DNA of 64,000 bases from Pontiella sulfatireligans (GTDB lineage: Bacteria; Verrucomicrobiota; Kiritimatiellia; Kiritimatiellales; Pontiellaceae): contig NZ_CAAHFH010000001.1 of NCBI RefSeq assembly GCF_900890705.1, positions 372,001 through 436,000 of the forward strand, given 5' to 3'. The notes below the pieces were generated by a model. That model was not told where the DNA came from. It saw only the letters and a program-made list of their open reading frames with translations, and searched no databases. This document shows positions 61,616 through 64,000 of the stretch, one piece after another. Positions within the stretch are counted from its first letter, which is position 1, and every line of letters starts with the position of its first letter. Made by a program: the position numbers and the translations under genes.

Positions 61616-63262
61616 ATGAAGATGAGTTTAATAAGTATTATCGCGTTGAGTATTGGGCTAAGCGCATCAGCGGTTCAGCGCCCGAATGTGTTGATTATTT
61701 ATACCGATGATCAGGGCTATGGCGACGTGAGCTATTTGAACCCGGACTCTAAGTTCCAGACGCCGAATATGGATCGTCTGGCGCACGAGGGAATCAACTT
61801 CAGCCACGGCCATTCAAGCAGCTCCGCCTGTACGCCGTCGCGCTACGCGCTGCTGACCGGGCGCTATTCCTGGCGCACAACCTTGAAGGTGGGCGTCGGT
61901 AATGTGGATGAGCCGTGCATGATCGAAGAGGGGCGTATGACGCTCGGTTCAATGCTTCAGGAAAAGGGGTACAATACGGCCTGTGTCGGCAAATGGCATC
62001 TGGGCATGGATCTGCCGGGCACAAAGGGGAAGCGCGACTGGTCGCAACCGATTATGGATGGTCCGTTGGATCACGGATTTGATTATTGGTACGGCCTACC
62101 CACATCGCCGAAATCGGTCTGTGCCTGGTTTGAAAATCGTGGGTTGGAGCCGGGCGCCGCCGAACCGACGCTCTGGACCTATCACAAAAAGAATCTGCCG
62201 AATATCGACAAGCGCTGGCGTATAATGAAACCGTATTACAAGAGCCTGGACGACCAACCCCCGGAAACCATTCAAAGCAAAAGCAAGGTTACTGAGGTGG
62301 CTCCGGACTGGAATGATGATGAATTGCTGACGCGCTATACCGACAAGGCGATTCAATGGCTTGGGGACAAAATAGCGGATGCCAAATCCGACAAGCCGTT
62401 CTTCCTCTATTTTGCACTGACCTCGCCGCATGAGCCGGTGGCTCCGCGGGCGGACTTCATCGGCAAGAGCGACTGCAGCGGCTACGGCGATTTTGTGCTG
62501 GAAACCGACTACCATATCGGTCGCCTGCTCGATTATCTGGATGAGGCCGGATTAACGGAGAATACCTTGGTGCTCTTCTCCAGCGACAATGGCCCGGAAA
62601 ATCCGTGGAAAGAACGGATTAAAGAGCAGGGGCATTACAGCAGCGGTCCGTTGCGCGACGGCAAACGTTCCCATTACGAAGGCGGGCACCGCGTACCTTT
62701 TGCCGTTCGCTGGCCGGCCGGCATCAAACAGCCGGGCCGTGTTTGGGACAAGCCGGTCAGCCAGTCGGATATGTTGGCCACCCTCGCGGAAATCGTCGGA
62801 GCTAAGATCCCGGAGGATTCCGGTGAAGACAGCCAGAGCTTTGCCGATGTGTTCAGCAATCCGGCATCCGGATTCGAACGTCTTCCATTCATTGGAACCA
62901 ACAACCGTAGCGGTCAGTTTTCGATTACTGAAGGCAAGTGGAAGCTCGTCCTGCCGAATGCTAAAAAAGGCGCAGAGCTGTATGACCTGACCGCCGACAT
63001 CGGCGAGAAAAACAATCTTGTCAAACAGCATCCTGAGGTTGCGAAAAAGCTCGAAGCGAAGATGACCGACATCCTCTGCAATGGCCGTACAACGCCCGGT
63101 GTGCGACAGTCGAACGACACCGGCTGGTGGCCTGCCGTCACCTGGATGACGCCCGAAGAATACAAGGCAAAGCATCCGGAAGGTGAATTGGTCGGTGCTT
63201 CGAAGAAAGAGAAGCAAAACAAAGAAAAAAAGAGCGGAAAGAAAAGTAAAAAAAAGAGCTGA
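61616..63262 (+). CDS. S1-family arylsulfatase, secreted, with Lys-rich tail
   Basis: 548 residues. The signal peptide (LISIIALSIGLSASA) ends at VQRPN. VLIIYTDDQGYGDVSYLN holds the metal pair, C72 in ACTPSRYALLTGRYSW the formylglycine site, and LFSSDNGPENPW the distal motif. It looks closer to arylsulfatase A/GALNS-type enzymes than its neighbours do. The last residues KKEKQNKEKKSGKKSKKKS form a basic tail as in two neighbouring proteins. Confidence 0.92.
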   Translation: MKMSLISIIALSIGLSASAVQRPNVLIIYTDDQGYGDVSYLNPDSKFQTPNMDRLAHEGINFSHGHSSSSACTPSRYALLTGRYSWRTTLKVGVGNVDEPCMIEEGRMTLGSMLQEKGYNTACVGKWHLGMDLPGTKGKRDWSQPIMDGPLDHGFDYWYGLPTSPKSVCAWFENRGLEPGAAEPTLWTYHKKNLPNIDKRWRIMKPYYKSLDDQPPETIQSKSKVTEVAPDWNDDELLTRYTDKAIQWLGDKIADAKSDKPFFLYFALTSPHEPVAPRADFIGKSDCSGYGDFVLETDYHIGRLLDYLDEAGLTENTLVLFSSDNGPENPWKERIKEQGHYSSGPLRDGKRSHYEGGHRVPFAVRWPAGIKQPGRVWDKPVSQSDMLATLAEIVGAKIPEDSGEDSQSFADVFSNPASGFERLPFIGTNNRSGQFSITEGKWKLVLPNAKKGAELYDLTADIGEKNNLVKQHPEVAKKLEAKMTDILCNGRTTPGVRQSNDTGWWPAVTWMTPEEYKAKHPEGELVGASKKEKQNKEKKSGKKSKKKS

Positions 63263-63304
63263 TCAGAGCGGGGTTTCCATTCGAAACCGCACCATGAAAA
63301 TACA

Positions 63305-64000
63305 ATGAGGAAATCAATTCTGATGATGAAAGTAAATTTACTGATCGGTTGTCTGTTGCTCGCGCAACTGACTGGCTTTGCCAAAGAAACAGGCAAACCC
63401 AACGTGCTCTTTTTCATTACCGACGACGAAAGCTGGATTGAACGGAGTGCCTATGGCTGGTCGAATTTACCTACGCCTCATTTTGACCGGGTGGCACGCG
63501 ATGGTGTGTTATTTATGAACGCCTATGCCTCGGCACCTTCGTGCGCACCGTCGCGGGCTGCAATTTTGACGGGCCGGAATTTCTGGGAGTTGGAGCAGGG
63601 GGCTTTTATTCAGGCCTGGCTGCCGAAAAAATTTCCGGTCTTCCCCGCGTTGTTGAAGCAGGCGGGCTATCACACAGGATTTACCCGCAAAAGCTGGGGG
63701 CCGGGAATGTATCCGCCGGAGGGCCATGGTCCGGATGTCGCGGGTCAGGTTTATGATGAAGCGTTGCTTGAATCGCCGCCGCCGGGAATCGATCCCAATG
63801 ATTACGCCGAAAACTTCGAGCGTTTCCTGGCGGATCGGAAGCCGGGTCAGCCCTTCTTTTTCTGGGCCGGCGTGTATGAACCGCACCTGCCCTGGGGCGA
63901 GGGCAATCATGAACGGCTGGCGAATGAATTCGGTGTGCCTCTGGAGAACGTTCCGGTTCCGCCCATCGTAGAGGATTCGATGCGCAACCGTAAAAGGCGT
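63305..64000 (+). CDS. S1-family sulfatase, 3' end beyond the window
   Basis: The frame is open to the last base, giving 232 residues. Signal peptide MKVNLLIGCLLLAQLTGFA. VLFFITDDESWIERSAYG is the metal motif, C80 (from ATG 63305) in SCAPSRAAILTGRNFWE the formylglycine site, and FFFWAGVYEPHLPWGEG a substrate-side segment. It differs in detail from the other seven, so it probably targets another sulfate position. ATG 63323 or 63326 has a GAGGA at a suitable distance and may be the true start. Confidence 0.88.
   Translation, partial: MRKSILMMKVNLLIGCLLLAQLTGFAKETGKPNVLFFITDDESWIERSAYGWSNLPTPHFDRVARDGVLFMNAYASAPSCAPSRAAILTGRNFWELEQGAFIQAWLPKKFPVFPALLKQAGYHTGFTRKSWGPGMYPPEGHGPDVAGQVYDEALLESPPPGIDPNDYAENFERFLADRKPGQPFFFWAGVYEPHLPWGEGNHERLANEFGVPLENVPVPPIVEDSMRNRKRR

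Overview
The window reads as one stretch of a marine Kiritimatiellota/Verrucomicrobia-type chromosome (Pontiella-like). This is inferred from the mix of many secreted S1 sulfatases, GH29 and GH141-like enzymes, an HzsA-related dihaem protein and the absence of SusC/SusD-type genes. No rRNA, tRNA or CRISPR array was seen. Planctomycetota remain an alternative.

Region 1 (1-41408) is a long envelope- or exo-polysaccharide biosynthesis locus, nearly all on the + strand. It holds a truncated GT2, two Wzy/O-antigen-ligase-like proteins, a Wzx-like flippase, a pyruvyl transferase, a nitroreductase-family protein, seven GT4-type glycosyltransferases, a heparinase II/III-like protein, a WecG/TagA glycosyltransferase, a methyltransferase, two polyprenyl-phosphate sugar transferases (one on each strand) and several GT-C-like membrane proteins. 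Two nucleotide-sugar branches can be read from it. One (13199-17240: 2,3-dehydratase, 3-ketoreductase-like enzyme, aminotransferase, acyltransferase) fits a dTDP-4-acylamino-2,4,6-trideoxyhexose. It is followed at once by a GtrB-GtrA-GT-C trio that could put this sugar on a lipid carrier and then on a glycan. The second (RmlB-like, FdtA/QdtA-like, acetyltransferase, aminotransferase) fits a dTDP-3-acetamido-3,6-dideoxyhexose. Its genes are spread over 23827-30793 and separated by orphan cassettes.

Region 2, nested in the first (22.5-31.8 kb), is the accessory zone: a BrnT/BrnA-like toxin-antitoxin pair, a Phd/PIN toxin-antitoxin pair, a GxxExxY protein, a four-helix-bundle (S23-type) gene split by a 321-bp insert carrying a GIY-YIG nuclease, and many short-period word repeats. 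These repeats fall into heptamer, octamer and decamer classes. They lie in leaders and intergenic gaps, they flank the orphan cassettes as inverted pairs, and in at least two genes they sit in frame inside the protein.

Region 3 (41409-42864) is a 1.45-kb gap with no recognisable gene. It holds a strong terminator, hairpin repeats and a promoter-proximal element that recurs 13 kb downstream.

Region 4 (42865-64000) is a co-directional catabolic array for a sulfated, probably fucose-rich polysaccharide. It contains eight S1 sulfatases (the last cut by the window edge), a GH29 alpha-L-fucosidase, two GH141-like beta-helix proteins with C-terminal PDZ domains, and an HzsA-related protein with two c-type haem motifs. 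Most carry visible signal peptides, and several end in lysine-rich tails. No transporter, regulator or formylglycine-generating enzyme lies in the window, so those functions must be elsewhere.
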